Assembly: GCF_004765795.1 (NCBI RefSeq)
Contig: NZ_SBIV01000001.1
Span: 186,001-250,000 of the forward strand
DNA from: Halorussus marinus
Lineage (GTDB): Archaea > Halobacteriota > Halobacteria > Halobacteriales > Haladaptataceae
Direction of reading: 5' to 3'
Length of the DNA: 64,000 nucleotides
The translations under genes were made by a program, and so were the position numbers. This document shows, one piece after another, positions 1 through 10,677 of this stretch; positions within the stretch are counted from its first letter, which is position 1; each line of letters starts with the position of its first letter. The notes beneath the pieces were generated by a model. That model did not search any database, was not told the DNA's origin, and saw nothing but the letters and a program-made list of their open reading frames with translations.

Positions 1-473
1 CCGAGATGAGCGACGTGGGCGCGGACATCGCCAAGGACCACAAGAAGCTGTTCAAGCAGTACAAGACCGAGGTCCGCGAGGAGATCGACAACCCGATGCT
101 CCGTCGGCTCGCGCCGGCGGGGACCGTCCTGCCCGACGTCCACCTCGAATACCACCGCGACGGCCGGACGTTCGGTCGACAGCTCGGCACCTACCCCCTG
201 CTCGTGGGCATCCCGGGCGAGCGCGAACTCGGCCGGACGATCGACGTGGCGGTCGTCGACCACGGCTACCGGTCGGTGACGGGCGTGCCGTATCCGCTCG
301 ATCTCAACAGCGCGACGATGGACGAACTCACCGCGATCCCCGGACTCGGCACTCAGCGGGCGGGCAACGTCATCGTGAACCGGCCGTACGAGTCGCCGAC
401 CGAGCTCTCGGCGGACGTGAGCGTGAATCTCGACTCGTTCGCGACCGCGGAGAACCCGGAAGGCGCGGACTGA
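1..473 (+). CDS. Radical SAM/helix-hairpin-helix protein, C-terminal end (partial)
   Basis: The frame is open from the first bases (codons in phase from position 3), so this is the 3' end of a longer gene starting outside the window. The visible 156 residues end in a helix-hairpin-helix, LNSATMDELTAIPGLG, followed by an arginine- and asparagine-rich turn. Together with the preceding beta-rich stretch, this matches the C-terminus of archaeal radical SAM enzymes with a C-terminal HhH motif (COG1031 type), whose reaction is unknown. The SAM/Fe-S core is not in view, so the family call is an inference from the tail alone. The 3' end abuts the convergent DUF106 gene directly. Confidence 0.6.
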   Translation, partial: EMSDVGADIAKDHKKLFKQYKTEVREEIDNPMLRRLAPAGTVLPDVHLEYHRDGRTFGRQLGTYPLLVGIPGERELGRTIDVAVVDHGYRSVTGVPYPLDLNSATMDELTAIPGLGTQRAGNVIVNRPYESPTELSADVSVNLDSFATAENPEGAD

Positions 474-1091
474 CTACCCGACTCGCGCGACGATCTTTCT
501 GGCGACGATCCCGGTCGAGACCGAACAGCCGACGTACCACGCGAGCCACACCTGGAGCGGGCCGACGATCGTCGCGGTCCACGCGACGTGTCCCACGACG
601 GGGAGCGCGAGCGCGGCGGGCGCGACGGCGGCGCTCGGCGCCAGAAACACCCACCGCAGGTAGAGGAACGCCGGCACCGAGACGAGCATGCTCCAGACCA
701 TCGGCCGGAACTGGGTCTTCATCTGGGCCAGCCAGTCGCCCATCAACTCTTGCTGTTCGGCGCGCAGTTCCTCGACGGCGTCGTCGTCACCGCGGTCCCG
801 GGCGTTCTCGACGCGGTCGCGGATCTCGGTCATCCGATCGCGAAGCTCCGCCATCCGCTCTTGGTTCCGGAGCTTCGCGTTGAGTAGCGCCGACGACAGC
901 CCCGCGGTGCCCGCCAGCAGGAAGACGAGCACCGAGAAGGGGACGAACGACGCCGCCGGCGCGAGCGCCGCCTGCATCCCGGCGCCGACGGCGGTCCCGA
1001 TCGGATCCACGAAGTACCCCGACAGCATGACGAGCGCGCCGACCCCGGCGAGCTTGTCGCGTGCGGTCCACCCCGCCGATTCGGTTGCCAT
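474..1091 (-). CDS. DUF106/EMC3-TMCO1-like membrane protein (Oxa1 superfamily)
   Basis: 205 residues starting MATESAGW; an in-frame upstream extension to 1181 is possible but has no homologous look. There are about four hydrophobic segments: near residues 13-30, 42-62, 121-145 and 160-195. Between the second and third lies a charged coiled coil (LRNQERMAELRDRMTEIRDR) facing the cytoplasm. This arrangement is that of archaeal DUF106 proteins, relatives of EMC3, TMCO1 and Oxa1/YidC that help insert membrane proteins. The role as an insertase is known from the superfamily and inferred here. It is convergent with the radical SAM gene with no gap. Confidence 0.85.
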   Translation of the reverse strand: MATESAGWTARDKLAGVGALVMLSGYFVDPIGTAVGAGMQAALAPAASFVPFSVLVFLLAGTAGLSSALLNAKLRNQERMAELRDRMTEIRDRVENARDRGDDDAVEELRAEQQELMGDWLAQMKTQFRPMVWSMLVSVPAFLYLRWVFLAPSAAVAPAALALPVVGHVAWTATIVGPLQVWLAWYVGCSVSTGIVARKIVARVG

Positions 1092-1307
1092 ACCAACAGG
1101 TTCCGGGCGAAGCGTTATCAATGCTTTCCCGCCACGGGGCGTCGGCCCGTCGGGACCAGATCGGCCGCGACGGCGTCCCACGCGTCGTTTCGGTGTCGGC
1201 GACGAGTCCGACCGGGCCGACCGCGAGCGAAGGTCGGCGGTGGCTCTCCGACGGGCGTCCCAAAGAGAACCCCGGGACGCGCTCGCGGCTCCGATCGCGA
1301 GCGAGCC

Positions 1308-1724
1308 CTAGAACTCTTCTTCGATGATCTCGCCGACCGCGAAGTTCGACTTGACTTCGGTGATCTCGACTTTCACGCGCTCGCCGATCTCGGCGTCGGG
1401 GACGATGATGACGTACCCGCGCTCGACGCGGGCGATGCCGTCGCCCTGCTTGCCGATGTCTTCGACCTCGACGTAGCGAATTTCGCCCTCCTCGACGGGG
1501 GGTTGCGGTTCCGACGACGTGGAAGTGCCGGAGCTTTCGCTCTTCGAACTCGACTCGGCGCTCGACGACTCGGAGTCGTCCGCGATGAGTGCGACCCGAT
1601 AGGTCTCGCCCGGCTCGACCGAGCCGGTTTCGATCTCGCGACGCGGCACCTCTACGACGTACTTGTCGTCCTCGATAGTGACATCAGCACTGAACAGACA
1701 CAGGAGTTTGTCAGAGATCTCCAA
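1308..1724 (-). CDS. TRAM domain-containing protein, TTG start
   Basis: About 138 residues. The C-terminal 65 residues form a TRAM domain (VEDIGKQGDGIARVERGYVI ... GERVKVEITEVKSNFAVGEI), a small beta-barrel that binds RNA. Single-TRAM proteins in archaea are proposed RNA chaperones. An N-terminal segment (about residues 1-50) is joined to it by a serine-rich linker. The start chosen is TTG at 1724 because a GGAGG sits 9 bases before it and homologous-looking sequence begins at LEISDKLLCLF. The upstream ATG at 1763 would add an unconvincing tail. A surface-charged, abundant RNA-binding role is inference. Confidence 0.8.
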   Translation of the reverse strand: MEISDKLLCLFSADVTIEDDKYVVEVPRREIETGSVEPGETYRVALIADDSESSSAESSSKSESSGTSTSSEPQPPVEEGEIRYVEVEDIGKQGDGIARVERGYVIIVPDAEIGERVKVEITEVKSNFAVGEIIEEEF

Positions 1725-1931
1725 GGTTATATGCCTCCGTTCGGACGCAAGGGAGTAGGCCATAAAGAACTTTACCACCGACCTTTCAAATCCCCGAGAG
1801 TATCTGGCCGAACGAGCGCCGCCGGGCGGCCCAGCCGCGGCCAGCGAGCGCCTGTCGGCAGTTCCGCGACCCGGCGAGACTCGCGGCCGGACTGTCAGAT
1901 GCCGGAGTTGAACGGCGATCGGCGATCGCTC

Positions 1932-2657
1932 TCAGCCGTCGTAGGTCGAGCCGTCCGGTCGTTTGGCGCCCTCCGAGTCGTGGACGACCACGCCCCCGTC
2001 GGGGTCGATCGGCTCGTAGGCGTCCCGGACGCCGATCGCCTCCCGTAGCTCCCGGACCGCTCGGGCCTTGAGCGCCGCCGCGAGCTCCTCGGCGTCCTCG
2101 CGGGAGATCTCCCGGCCCAGCCCCTCACACTCGTGGGCCCGTACCGCTCCGGCCTCGTCGTCCCCGGTCGCGTCCGTCCGGTCGCCCAGCGCGACGCTGT
2201 CGACCGGTTCGCCCATCGGTTGGCTCGTCCCCCCGAGCGCGACCGAGAAGGGGTAGGTCTCGCAGATGAGCGGGCGGTCGGCGTGGACCGAACACGCCCC
2301 GGTGCCGTCCTCGCTCTCCTCGTAGAACGTGCAGTCGCCGCAGGCGTCGGTCTGGAGCGCCCACTCGAACGTCTCGCCCGCGCCGTCCTCGACGCCGTAC
2401 GGCATGGGACGGGCGACGTCTCGCCACTCGCGGGGAGCGTCCGGGAGATCGTTCGAGCCGTCGGGGTCCCGACTCGGGGCGTCCTGAAGCGCCCGCACCT
2501 CGTCGGGGAAGACGGTCGCGGTGTGGGGATCGTCGGCCTCGGACTTACAGCACGCGCCACACCGCGTACACTCGAACCCGATCGTCTCGATGGCGTCGGC
2601 CAGTTCGGCGACCTCGAGCCCGCGGGCGCGTTCGAGTTCGGCTTCGAGACTCTCCAC
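1932..2657 (-). CDS. YkgJ family cysteine cluster protein
   Basis: 241 residues. The N-terminal CTRCGACCKS and later cysteines (CGDCTFY, CSVHADRPLIC) form the cysteine pattern of the YkgJ/CxxCxxCC family (zinc or iron-sulfur binding, function unknown). The ending is acidic and poorly ordered. It lies 34 bases after the start side of the MBL gene in the same direction, so the two may be co-transcribed with the HTH gene upstream. The overlapping longer frame on the same strand (1895-2842) is a shadow. Confidence 0.85.
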   Translation of the reverse strand: MESLEAELERARGLEVAELADAIETIGFECTRCGACCKSEADDPHTATVFPDEVRALQDAPSRDPDGSNDLPDAPREWRDVARPMPYGVEDGAGETFEWALQTDACGDCTFYEESEDGTGACSVHADRPLICETYPFSVALGGTSQPMGEPVDSVALGDRTDATGDDEAGAVRAHECEGLGREISREDAEELAAALKARAVRELREAIGVRDAYEPIDPDGGVVVHDSEGAKRPDGSTYDG

Positions 2658-2691
2658 GCCTCACACTTGGGCCCCGCGACCAAAAGCCGTG

Positions 2692-3456
2692 CTATCGCGG
2701 CGCCGCCCGCCGCCCGTCCCAGCGGACCGCTCGCTCGACGGCGAGCTTTTCGAGGTGGGCCGCGACGGTCCGGCGGGCGGCCTCCCGGACGTCCGAGACG
2801 TCTTTCTCGTAGGCGGCGTCGGTGACCGCATCGAGCGTGCACGCGCCGCCTCTGACCGCGGCCAGCACCTTCGACTCGCGGTCGAGCCGGTGGGCGAGCA
2901 GTCGCTCGATCCTCGCCCGCGGGTCGTCGATCGCGGGACCGTGGCCCGGGTGGAGTCGGCCGGGGTCCCGGGCGTAGAGTCGGCGGAGCGACGCGAGGTA
3001 CGCCCGGAGGTCGCCCTCGTCGGCGCCGACCAGCACGCTCCCCTCGGCGACGACGAGGTCGCCGGCGAGGACGGCCTCGCCCGCGACGAGCGCGACGTGG
3101 TCGGGCGCGTGGCCCGGCGTCTCCATCACCGTCGCGGGGCCGACCCCGGTCCCCTCACGGAACGTCCGGTCGGGCGCGACGCCCGTCGCACGCTCGAAGC
3201 GCGACTCGCGGCCCGCCCGCGCCCAGACGGTCGCCTCGCAGGCGTCGGCGTAGTGGGCGACCCCGTCGACGTGGTCGGGATGGGCGTGGGTGACGAGGAC
3301 GTGGTCGACCTCCCGCGCGTCGACCGCGCGGTCGAGGGCGTCGGTCCTGCCGGCGGGGTCGACCAGCACCGCCGGCTCGCGGCCGACGAGGTAGGCGTTG
3401 GTGACACCGTATGGCGACAGCGTCTCGGTCGGAACCGGAACGCGCTCGACGTTCAC
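2692..3456 (-). CDS. MBL-fold metallo-hydrolase
   Basis: A metallo-beta-lactamase fold hydrolase of about 254 residues. The di-metal signature is THAHPDHVDG (HxHxDH), with further metal histidines in GHAPDHVAL and HPGHGP. The last 60 residues look like a winged-helix or LACTB2-type tail. Two GTG starts are possible, 3477 and 3456; 3456 gives MNVERVPVP, which fits the usual family beginning. Substrate is not predictable; LACTB2-like members cut RNA and others hydrolyse thioesters. It follows the small HTH gene by under 40 bases and is likely in its operon. Confidence 0.85.
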   Translation of the reverse strand: MNVERVPVPTETLSPYGVTNAYLVGREPAVLVDPAGRTDALDRAVDAREVDHVLVTHAHPDHVDGVAHYADACEATVWARAGRESRFERATGVAPDRTFREGTGVGPATVMETPGHAPDHVALVAGEAVLAGDLVVAEGSVLVGADEGDLRAYLASLRRLYARDPGRLHPGHGPAIDDPRARIERLLAHRLDRESKVLAAVRGGACTLDAVTDAAYEKDVSDVREAARRTVAAHLEKLAVERAVRWDGRRAAPR

Positions 3457-3494
3457 GTCCCGAGCGAGGGGCCGCACAGAGAAAAGCGTGGGCG

Positions 3495-3764
3495 TTACCG
3501 ATCGAGGAAGTACACCTGCTTGCGCGCGTCCTGGAAGCTGTACCGCGAGTCGACGAGACTCTCTTCTTCGAGCCGATTCAGCGCGTACCGGACCGTCCGG
3601 TCGGGCAACAGCGATTCCTCGGCGAGCTGGCCCTGCGAGAGCGGCGAGTCCGTTTCGAGGACCTTCGCTACCAGTTTCGCGCTCGGGGGGAGGTCGCGGA
3701 GGCGCTCGCGGTACTCGTCTGCGGACTGTTCTGCGACCGGGGGCTCGTCCGTGGTCGTGCTCAT
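3495..3764 (-). CDS. Winged-helix (MarR-like) regulator
   Basis: 89 residues. After about 25 polar residues comes a compact winged helix: PPSAKLVAKVLETDSPLSQG, then ESLLPDRTVRYALNRLEEES as helices 2-3, ending in a wing with YSFQDARKQVYFL. This is the size and pattern of haloarchaeal MarR/TrmB-like regulators. It is first in a leftward group with the MBL and YkgJ genes. The 150-base region before it carries an inverted repeat (3814-3837), so self-regulation is plausible but unproven. Confidence 0.8.
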   Translation of the reverse strand: MSTTTDEPPVAEQSADEYRERLRDLPPSAKLVAKVLETDSPLSQGQLAEESLLPDRTVRYALNRLEEESLVDSRYSFQDARKQVYFLDR

Positions 3765-3813
3765 ACAGACACGACTCCGTGAACCCCTAGTAAATGTTGT
3801 CTATATGGCCGAC

Positions 3814-3837
3814 TGTATTGTTTAAACACCTAATACA
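3814..3837. promoter_or_regulatory. Inverted repeat upstream of the HTH regulator
   Basis: TGTATT and AATACA form 6-base arms 12 bases apart, with a GTTTAAAC palindrome between them. The site is 50-73 bases before the leftward regulator start and about 80 before the rightward F420/PPOX gene, in an AT-rich pocket. It is a candidate operator; which protein binds is not known. Confidence 0.4.
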
Positions 3838-3915
3838 CGAATCGGCGTCCGCGACGTTCGTTCCGGCGCTATCGGCGCCACCAAAAACTACGTGGCCGGA
3901 ACCCCGAGAGCCGAT

Positions 3916-4317
3916 ATGGAGGAAATCCCCGACGCGTTCTCGGACCTGTTCGAGCGCGAGACGTTCGCGAGCTTCGCCACGCTGATGCCGGACGGGACGC
4001 CGCAGGTGACGCCGGTCTGGATCGACGAGGACGACGGCCACCTGCTCGTCAACACCGCGCGCGGCCGCCGGAAAGAGCGCAACGTCGAGCGCGACCCCGA
4101 GGTGGGCGTCTGCGTGCTGGACCCCGACGACCCGTATCGGTACGTCTCGGTCCGTGGCGAAGTCGTCGCGGTGACCGAGGACGGCGCAGGCGACCACATC
4201 GACGCCCTCGCCCGACGGTACATGGACGTCGAAGAGTACCCCCACCACGGCGAGGAGTCGGGGCCGCGAGTGATCGTCCGGATTCGCCCCGACCGCGTCG
4301 TCACGAGCGGGGAGTAA
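3916..4317 (+). CDS. PPOX-class F420-dependent oxidoreductase
   Basis: 133 residues. The split-barrel flavin/F420 fold is visible: FASFATLMPDGTPQVTPVW, then GHLLVNTARGRRKERNVERD and RYVSVRGEVVAV. These match TIGR03618-like F420-dependent members of the pyridoxamine oxidase family, which reduce unknown small molecules with F420H2. The ATG at 3916 is preferred over the GTG at 3892, which lacks family sequence. A weak TATA-like stretch (ccaaaaacta) lies about 26-35 bases upstream. An F420-NADP oxidoreductase (npdG) elsewhere in the window supports F420 use. Confidence 0.85.
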   Translation: MEEIPDAFSDLFERETFASFATLMPDGTPQVTPVWIDEDDGHLLVNTARGRRKERNVERDPEVGVCVLDPDDPYRYVSVRGEVVAVTEDGAGDHIDALARRYMDVEEYPHHGEESGPRVIVRIRPDRVVTSGE

Positions 4318-4451
4318 TCGCCGACGGCCGCCGCGAGCGCCCCGTTCGGGACGTCTCCGATCGGGCCCCGGTGTCGGCGTCGGGAGTGGTCGGCGTCGAG
4401 ACGTATCCCTACCGTTTTAGTCCCCCGGTGGACTACGGGAAGACGAGAAGC

Positions 4452-5159
4452 GTGAAAGGAGAGGAGTGGTACCAGGCCGACGAGGTCGCCGAGGAGTACG
4501 AGGAGAAGCGATTCTCTCGGGGTGGGCGACTCATCGACCGCCGTGAGAAGCAGGCCGTTCTGGACGCGATCGGGCCGGTCGACGACCAGAACGTCCTCGA
4601 GATCGCGTGCGGCACCGGACGATTTACCGTCATGCTCGCCGAGCGGGGCGCCGACATCGTCGGACTCGATATCTCGGCGGCGATGCTCCAGCAGGGCCGC
4701 CAGAAGGCCCGCGACGCCGGTGTCGCCGACCACCTCGAGTTCATGCGCGGGGACGCCGCGCGCCTCCCGTTCCCCGACGACCACTTCGATACGGTGTTCG
4801 CGATGCGGTTTTTCCACCTCGCGGACACCCCCGCCGCCTTCCTCTCGGAGATGTGCCGGGTCGCCGCCGACAGGGTGGTCTTCGACACGTTCAACGGGAC
4901 GAGCACCCGAAGCATCTACAACTGGTTGCTCCCGATGGGGTCGCGGCTCTACGCCCGCTCGGAGGTCGAGAAGCTCCTCGAGGGCGCGAACCTCGAACTG
5001 GTGAACGCCGAGCACGACTGGATCCTCCCCTACGGATTCTACCGGAAGATTCCGGGGTCGATCGCCGACCCCATCCGCGACGCCGACACGACGATCGGCG
5101 ACCTCCCGTTCGCGGACCGGTTCGCGTCGGTCTCCTACTGGACCGCTCGGGTTCGGTGA
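4452..5159 (+). CDS. Class I SAM-dependent methyltransferase
   Basis: 235 residues from a GTG at 4452 (VKGEEWYQADEVAEEYEEKR); the longer frame from 4371 has no family-like sequence. SAM-binding motif I is VLEIACGTGRFT, motif II is VGLDIS, and AARLPFPDDHFDTVFAMR follows. This is the Methyltransf_11 layout. The C-terminal third, which should set the substrate, gives no clue. It could act on a small molecule, quinone or lipid. No operon partner is obvious; the glycosyltransferase downstream has its own TATA box. Confidence 0.8.
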   Translation: MKGEEWYQADEVAEEYEEKRFSRGGRLIDRREKQAVLDAIGPVDDQNVLEIACGTGRFTVMLAERGADIVGLDISAAMLQQGRQKARDAGVADHLEFMRGDAARLPFPDDHFDTVFAMRFFHLADTPAAFLSEMCRVAADRVVFDTFNGTSTRSIYNWLLPMGSRLYARSEVEKLLEGANLELVNAEHDWILPYGFYRKIPGSIADPIRDADTTIGDLPFADRFASVSYWTARVR

Positions 5160-5247
5160 CCCGCGATCCCGCGGTCCCGCGGTCGGTGTGCCATTCTCTG
5201 GCCGGACGCGGTTCGGTCGGGACGACCCCGCGACGAAGGCCGAACCG

Positions 5248-5256
5248 TTTTTAAAC
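5248..5256 (+). promoter_or_regulatory. TATA box for GT2 glycosyltransferase
   Basis: TTTTTAAAC lies 23-31 bases before the ATG at 5279, the spacing expected for a leaderless haloarchaeal transcript. Confidence 0.6.
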
Positions 5257-5278
5257 TTCCGTCGGGACGTTGCGTGGT

Positions 5279-6229
5279 ATGAAGCTATCCGTGGTGGTTC
5301 CGACGCTCAACGGGCGCGAGCGCCTCGCGGTGTGCCTCGACGCGCTGGCGCTCCACGCCCCCGACGCCGAGGTCATCGTCGCCAACGGGCCCTCGGCCGA
5401 CGGAACCACCGGGATGGTCCGGGAGCGCGAGGACGTCGACGTGCTCGTGGAGGTCGCAGACAGGAAGCTGAACGTCGCTCGGAACGCGGGCATCGCGGAG
5501 GCGACCGGCGACGCGATCGCGGTGATCGGGCAGGACACGATCGTCGAGGCGACGTGGGCCGACGCGGTCCGGGAGGCGCTGGCCGACGCGGCGGTCGTCA
5601 CCGGCCCGGTCCACCGCGCGGTGCGGGCGGGGATGACGACCGAGTCCGTCGAGCGCCGCACGATCCGGGGCCGGGAGGTCACCTACTTCGACGGGGGCAA
5701 CGTCGCGTTCACCCGGGAGGCGATCGAGGCCGTCGACGGGTTCGACGAGTATCTGGCGACCGGCGGCGCCCGCGACTGCGCCCACCGGCTGGCGGGCGCC
5801 GACTACGAGGTCGTCTGGTCGCCGACCGCCTGCGTGACCCGCGAGGACGAGGAAGACGACCGAGACGACCGCGACTGGGGCTGGAAGTACCGCGCGCTCG
5901 CCTACCGCCTGGTCAAGAACTACGGCCCCCGTCCCGGAATCTTCGGGCGGACCGGCCGCGACGCGGCCGCCGACGCGATCGAGAGCGCCGCCGACGTGGT
6001 CCGGGGCGACGGTGCGCCGTCGACGTGGTTCGGCAACGGCAAGCGCGTGCTCGTCAACGCGGCCATCGGCTCGAAGGACGGGTTCGTCGCCCGACTCCGG
6101 GACCGCACCGAGACCCACAACCCCTACGGGTTCTCCTCGCGGGCCGATCGGGCGGTCGAGCGCTACGACTGGCGCGAGTCGGATCGATCGGACGCCTCGA
6201 CGGTCGCGTCCGACGCGTCCGGGCGGTGA
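5279..6229 (+). CDS. Family 2 glycosyltransferase
   Basis: 316 residues. The GT-A fold is clear: MKLSVVVPTLNGRERL, DAEVIVANGPSADGT, then LNVARNAGIAEATGDAIAVI and the acceptor region GGNVAFTREAIEAVDGFDE. The usual DxD is represented by GQDT. There are no membrane segments, so it is a soluble enzyme making a glycan or glycolipid of unknown kind. A highly charged stretch (REDEEDDRDDRD) sits near residue 200. The ATG at 5279 is favoured by the TATA box; the TTG three codons earlier is not. Confidence 0.85.
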   Translation: MKLSVVVPTLNGRERLAVCLDALALHAPDAEVIVANGPSADGTTGMVREREDVDVLVEVADRKLNVARNAGIAEATGDAIAVIGQDTIVEATWADAVREALADAAVVTGPVHRAVRAGMTTESVERRTIRGREVTYFDGGNVAFTREAIEAVDGFDEYLATGGARDCAHRLAGADYEVVWSPTACVTREDEEDDRDDRDWGWKYRALAYRLVKNYGPRPGIFGRTGRDAAADAIESAADVVRGDGAPSTWFGNGKRVLVNAAIGSKDGFVARLRDRTETHNPYGFSSRADRAVERYDWRESDRSDASTVASDASGR

Positions 6230-6384
6230 CGCGGTCGGGACCGACCCGACCGCGCAGTCGGCCTTTTGAGTGACGGTTCGGGCGGTCGAGACGCTCTCGG
6301 ACGGCCTCGAACGCCGGTATTCGGCCCACACCCCGGCGGCGTTTCGGGGTCTCTCGAAGCGACTGCGCGGGGTGAAACGGTCGA

Positions 6385-6439
6385 AACGAACCGAAGATTT
6401 AAGTGACGAAACGAATGGGAACGAACCGCGAAGTTAAGT
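6385..6439 (+). promoter_or_regulatory. Duplicated promoter module
   Basis: Two imperfect 20-base copies, AACGAACCGAAGATTTAAGT (6385-6404) and AACGAACCGCGAAGTTAAGT (6420-6439), are repeated at a 35-base period. Each ends in a TATA-like element. The second is 26-32 bases before the ATG at 6465, giving a leaderless start; the first would start about 35 bases earlier. Confidence 0.45.
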
Positions 6440-6464
6440 CCGCACTCGGGGAAAATACGATCGA

Positions 6465-6833
6465 ATGGCGCTCGCAAATATAGATGCACACGAGCGAATC
6501 GACCGGTCCTATCGGCTTCTCGCCGACGTCCGCCGGCGACGCGTCCTCTACGCGCTGGAGGCGAACGACGAGATCACCGTCGACCGCCTCGCGGAGCGAC
6601 TCGCCCGGTCGGGGGTCGCCGAGAGCACCGAACGGGCGGCCGCGTCGCTCGTCCACACTCACCTCCCGAAACTCGCCGACGCCGGCGTGATCGAGTACGA
6701 ACGCGAGGCGGGCCTCGTCGCGGCCGACGACGGCGTCGCCGTGCTCGAACCGTTTCTGGACCGACCCCGCGAGATCGAACCCGACGTAGAACAGTGGTCG
6801 GTCGCCGACCACGCCTCCAGAGAAGTCTCGTAG
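6465..6833 (+). CDS. DUF7344-type winged-helix protein
   Basis: 122 residues. It starts with a conserved IDRSYRLLADVRRRRVLYAL helix followed by a winged-helix core (DEITVDRLAERLAR, HTHLPKLADAGVIEYE). This is the haloarchaeal HTH family that also has two membrane-anchored members at 43.6 and 46.4 kb; this one lacks membrane segments. It is likely a small DNA-binding regulator. The stop codon touches that of the convergent amidohydrolase with no gap. Confidence 0.75.
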   Translation: MALANIDAHERIDRSYRLLADVRRRRVLYALEANDEITVDRLAERLARSGVAESTERAAASLVHTHLPKLADAGVIEYEREAGLVAADDGVAVLEPFLDRPREIEPDVEQWSVADHASREVS

Positions 6834-7658
6834 TCACTCGCTCTCGGGCGAGAGGCCGTCGATGACTCGCGAGGGGTTCTTGTCGAACACTTTCCGCATC
6901 GCGTCTTCGGGCACGTCGAGGGTGAGTATCTCCATCACCGCCACGTTGGGGTGGGCCGACGGCGCACCGCTCCCGAACAGGACCCGATCGGGGTGTTCCA
7001 TCACCGCCCGCTCCAGCAGGTCCCGGTAGCGGACGTAGCTGGTGTCGAGATACCACTCGTCGTGGTGTTCGAGCATGTCGATGGCCTCGGTCATGAGTTC
7101 GCGGTTCAGCGGGTGGCCGCCGAAGTGTGCGAGCACGAGCGGGAACGACCGCGAGAGGAGCGTGTCCGCGACCGCACCGGGCGTGAACCCCTCGCCGGCG
7201 TGGACGAGGACCGGAAGGTCGACCGCCTCGAGCCGGTCGAGGGTCTCCTCGTCCGGGAGGCCGTCGGCGACGGGGTCGAGCTTGAACCCGTGAAACCTGT
7301 CGTCGTAGGCGTACTGCTCGACGTCCTCCGGCGAGGTGTGGTGTTCTTTTCGGCGCGCGGTCAGGTTTCGAAGCCGCGAGGAGGCCGTCTCACCGGGGTC
7401 TCGCGGTCCGTTGATCCGGGCGAAGGTGAGAAACGGTCGCTCGACGCTCCGGCGAGCCACCGCGTTGTTCGCGCTCACGTACCCGCCGTCGGGGCGCTCG
7501 CCCGGGAACACGACCGACCGCACCACGCCGGCCTGGTGCATCTCTCGTTCGAGTCGGTCGGGGCTGATGGCCCGTCCGAGCGTCTGCACGCCGCCCGCGT
7601 CCGCGTTCAGGCGGGCGTGAACGTCCACCACCCGAAACCGGTGCTCCAGCTCCAGCAT
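6834..7658 (-). CDS. Amidohydrolase-family (TIM-barrel) protein
   Basis: 274 residues. The start FRVVDVHARLN is a modified form of the DxHxH metal site (here D-V-H-A-R, with the second histidine missing). LPVLVHAGEGF, LVLAHFGGHP and VLFGSGAPSAHPNV supply the later histidines and the usual DxP-like position (S-G-A-P). It resembles amidohydrolase_2 (decarboxylase-like) proteins. The missing first-strand histidine and the altered last motif suggest an unusual metal site or loss of catalysis. Substrate is unknown. Confidence 0.7.
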   Translation of the reverse strand: MLELEHRFRVVDVHARLNADAGGVQTLGRAISPDRLEREMHQAGVVRSVVFPGERPDGGYVSANNAVARRSVERPFLTFARINGPRDPGETASSRLRNLTARRKEHHTSPEDVEQYAYDDRFHGFKLDPVADGLPDEETLDRLEAVDLPVLVHAGEGFTPGAVADTLLSRSFPLVLAHFGGHPLNRELMTEAIDMLEHHDEWYLDTSYVRYRDLLERAVMEHPDRVLFGSGAPSAHPNVAVMEILTLDVPEDAMRKVFDKNPSRVIDGLSPESE

Positions 7659-7808
7659 CGAGTGAGAGTTGGGAGCTACGCTATTTTTCAGTGTCGGTTG
7701 CGCCCGATACGGAGAGAACGGATCGGCGATCCGGACCCGGCGGGGGCCTCGTAGCCGAGGACGGAAAAATCGAGTCGTCGCCGTCCCGGGTGTCGCCCGG
7801 ATCGGCGG

Positions 7809-10036
<2,228 letters not shown>

Positions 10037-10326
10037 TTGTAGGTTTCACTCGTTCCAAAAAGAGAACCGCGACTACAAAAAAGTAGGTGATTTCGGGTAG
10101 TCTCGGTTGCCTTAAGGAAAAATTTCTTTTGGATATCTGAAATGCGGGGCGACCGGCGGCGGTCCTCGGCCTCGGGGACGGCGACCGAAACGGGCCCTCC
10201 GAGCGATCGTGTCGGCGTGTCACACACTGGTCCGTCGGATTATCGGTCACAGTGTACCCGCCGGTCCGACAGCGGCGTCGCTGGTGGCGCTTGATCCGCT
10301 CGCCGAAGAAGACCGCCGGTCGGGCG
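10037..10326. other. Intergenic region upstream of katG
   Basis: 290 bases with no convincing gene. On the minus strand it holds AT-rich runs (poly-T tracts near 10055-10080 and 10115-10130) that probably contain the katG promoter. A short CTAC-N6-GTAG inverted repeat lies near 10072-10085. No clear operator could be named. Confidence 0.4.
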
Positions 10327-10635
10327 CTACGCCACGCGCTCGAACCGGTGGAGGACGACCTCGCTGTCGTCGTCCCACTCGAAGTTGTCGTGGGCGCGAT
10401 CGAGTATCTCGCGGTACTGATCCAGATCCCGCATTCCCTCGGCGCGGGCGTCCTCGTCGGTCAGGTCGCCGAGCCGGCGCTCGCGGACCGCGACGACTTC
10501 GAACGCCTCGCCGTCGATTTCGAACCGATCGCCCTCGTCGGCGTACTGGTCACCCCGGTGGATCTGGGTCACCTCGCCGTCCAGCGCGCCCTGTCGCATC
10601 CGCTCGTTCGGCAGGATCGTGTCCGGATCTACCAT
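10327..10635 (-). CDS. ASCH domain protein
   Basis: 102 residues from the ATG at 10635. The beta-barrel shows LDGEVTQIHRGDQYADEGDR, FEVVAVRERRLGDLTDEDAR and a final strand, the pattern of ASCH domains (PUA-like fold). These are thought to bind RNA or modified nucleosides. A longer start at 10662 adds nothing family-like. It lies 42 bases downstream of the leftward DUF5518 gene and may be read with it. Confidence 0.75.
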   Translation of the reverse strand: MVDPDTILPNERMRQGALDGEVTQIHRGDQYADEGDRFEIDGEAFEVVAVRERRLGDLTDEDARAEGMRDLDQYREILDRAHDNFEWDDDSEVVLHRFERVA

Positions 10636-10677
10636 ACCGGGTTCGAGGGACGCCACCGGCAAAGCTGTTGGGTCGGA

